Assembly (NCBI RefSeq): GCF_001854245.1
Contig: NZ_CP015381.1
Location: 3,445,001-3,509,000, forward strand
Length of the DNA stretch: 64,000 bases
Origin: Desulfococcus multivorans
GTDB taxonomy: Bacteria; Desulfobacterota; Desulfobacteria; Desulfobacterales; Desulfococcaceae
Direction of reading: 5' to 3'
Positions within the stretch are counted from its first letter, which is position 1. The number at the start of each line of letters is the position of its first letter. Made by a program: the position numbers and the translations under genes. Shown one piece after another: positions 63,734-64,000 of this stretch. The notes beneath the pieces were generated by a model. That model did not search any database. It was given only the letters and a program-made list of their open reading frames with translations, and was not told the origin of the DNA.

Positions 63734-64000
63734 ATGCGCCCCGCCGTATCCATCGTCATCCCGGTATTTCATGAGGCCCATATCATAAATCCCCTGGTCG
63801 GTCACCTGCTTCGTATGCCCTTCGCGGGTAAACGGGAAATCATCGTTGTTGACGGCGCCGCCTCGGGTGACTCGCTTCGGGCGATCCGGGATCCGCGGGC
63901 CGTGAAACTCCGTTCGACACGGGGGCGGGCCGTCCAGATGAACACGGGCGCCCGGCACGCCACAGGCGACATCCTGCTGTTTCTGCACGCGGACACCCGC
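63734..64000 (+). CDS. TIGR04283-like family 2 glycosyltransferase, 3' end outside the window
   Basis: The frame is open to the right edge, giving the first 89 residues. It begins MRPAVSIVIPVFHEA, continues with EIIVVDGAASGDSL, then RGRAVQMNTGARHATGDILLFLHADT. The RGRA-QMN-GA-A-GD-LLFLHADT pattern is that of the TIGR04283 group of GT-A glycosyltransferases, often found with radical SAM or selenium-linked genes. GTG 63719 and TTG 63722 are in-frame alternatives to ATG 63734. Donor, acceptor and the C-terminal part cannot be judged. Confidence 0.8.
   Translation, partial: MRPAVSIVIPVFHEAHIINPLVGHLLRMPFAGKREIIVVDGAASGDSLRAIRDPRAVKLRSTRGRAVQMNTGARHATGDILLFLHADTR

Overview
The window looks like the chromosome of a GC-rich, strictly anaerobic, sulfate-reducing Desulfobacterota bacterium. 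The reasons are a dissimilatory-type ATP sulfurylase (sat), a complete bacterial CO dehydrogenase/acetyl-CoA synthase cluster (acsD-cooS-acsB-acsC-acsE), an AhbB-type siroheme decarboxylase (the alternative heme route of sulfate reducers), an octaheme c-type cytochrome, DUF3786, and a diderm envelope (TamB, two tripartite efflux systems). Genes are densely packed on both strands. I found no tRNA, rRNA, CRISPR array, insertion sequence or phage gene.

Layout. 1-6 kb: the 5' part of a TamB-like envelope gene (cut by the left edge), a divergent octaheme cytochrome, then an ahbB-radical SAM pair on the other strand. 6-12 kb: RecD2 helicase, then a RACo-type ferredoxin/ASKHA activator and a CoA-transferase fused to a GNAT domain, both on the minus strand. 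12.2-27.7 kb is the metabolic core. It opens with a 628-base divergent region holding a strong promoter match and, between promoter and first gene, a terminator-like hairpin. The acs genes follow, punctuated by a hairpin (acsB/acsC) and two terminators (after acsC and after acsE). Then come DUF3786, a 1403-aa dikinase-like protein with a large unrecognised N-terminal part, and an atypical GAPDH. 27.7-37.3 kb: housekeeping genes (rsmA, small winged-helix protein, M16C peptidase, panE, panB, trmO, hotdog thioesterase, SLC13-type transporter). 37.3-48.6 kb: two complete efflux systems back to back, an RND system on the minus strand and a MacAB-like ABC system on the plus strand. 48.6-56.2 kb, all minus: CHASE2-SpoIIE phosphatase with YceI, a DgcZ-type zinc-binding diguanylate cyclase, a possible 56-aa small protein, a NifX/orange-protein-like protein, and copZ-copA. 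56.3-64 kb: nucleotidyltransferase, mnmG, sat, an AMP-forming acyl-CoA ligase, a Gate-domain membrane protein and the start of a TIGR04283-like glycosyltransferase.

How the genes work together. CooS, AcsB, AcsC/AcsD and AcsE make up the carbonyl branch and methyl-transfer end of the Wood-Ljungdahl pathway. The RACo-like protein would reactivate oxidised corrinoid protein, and the CoA-transferase/GNAT fusion links acetyl-CoA to acetate or other acids. Sat activates sulfate as the electron acceptor, and the acyl-CoA ligase feeds organic acids in. This fits complete oxidation of acids coupled to sulfate reduction, or autotrophic growth. The least explained items are the acs leader with its built-in terminator, the dikinase-like protein without a PEP-binding barrel, the long Ala/Lys/Glu repeat tail on AcsD, and a perfect 19-bp inverted repeat after the GAPDH gene. 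All functional statements come from reading motifs and family resemblance by eye; no database search was run.
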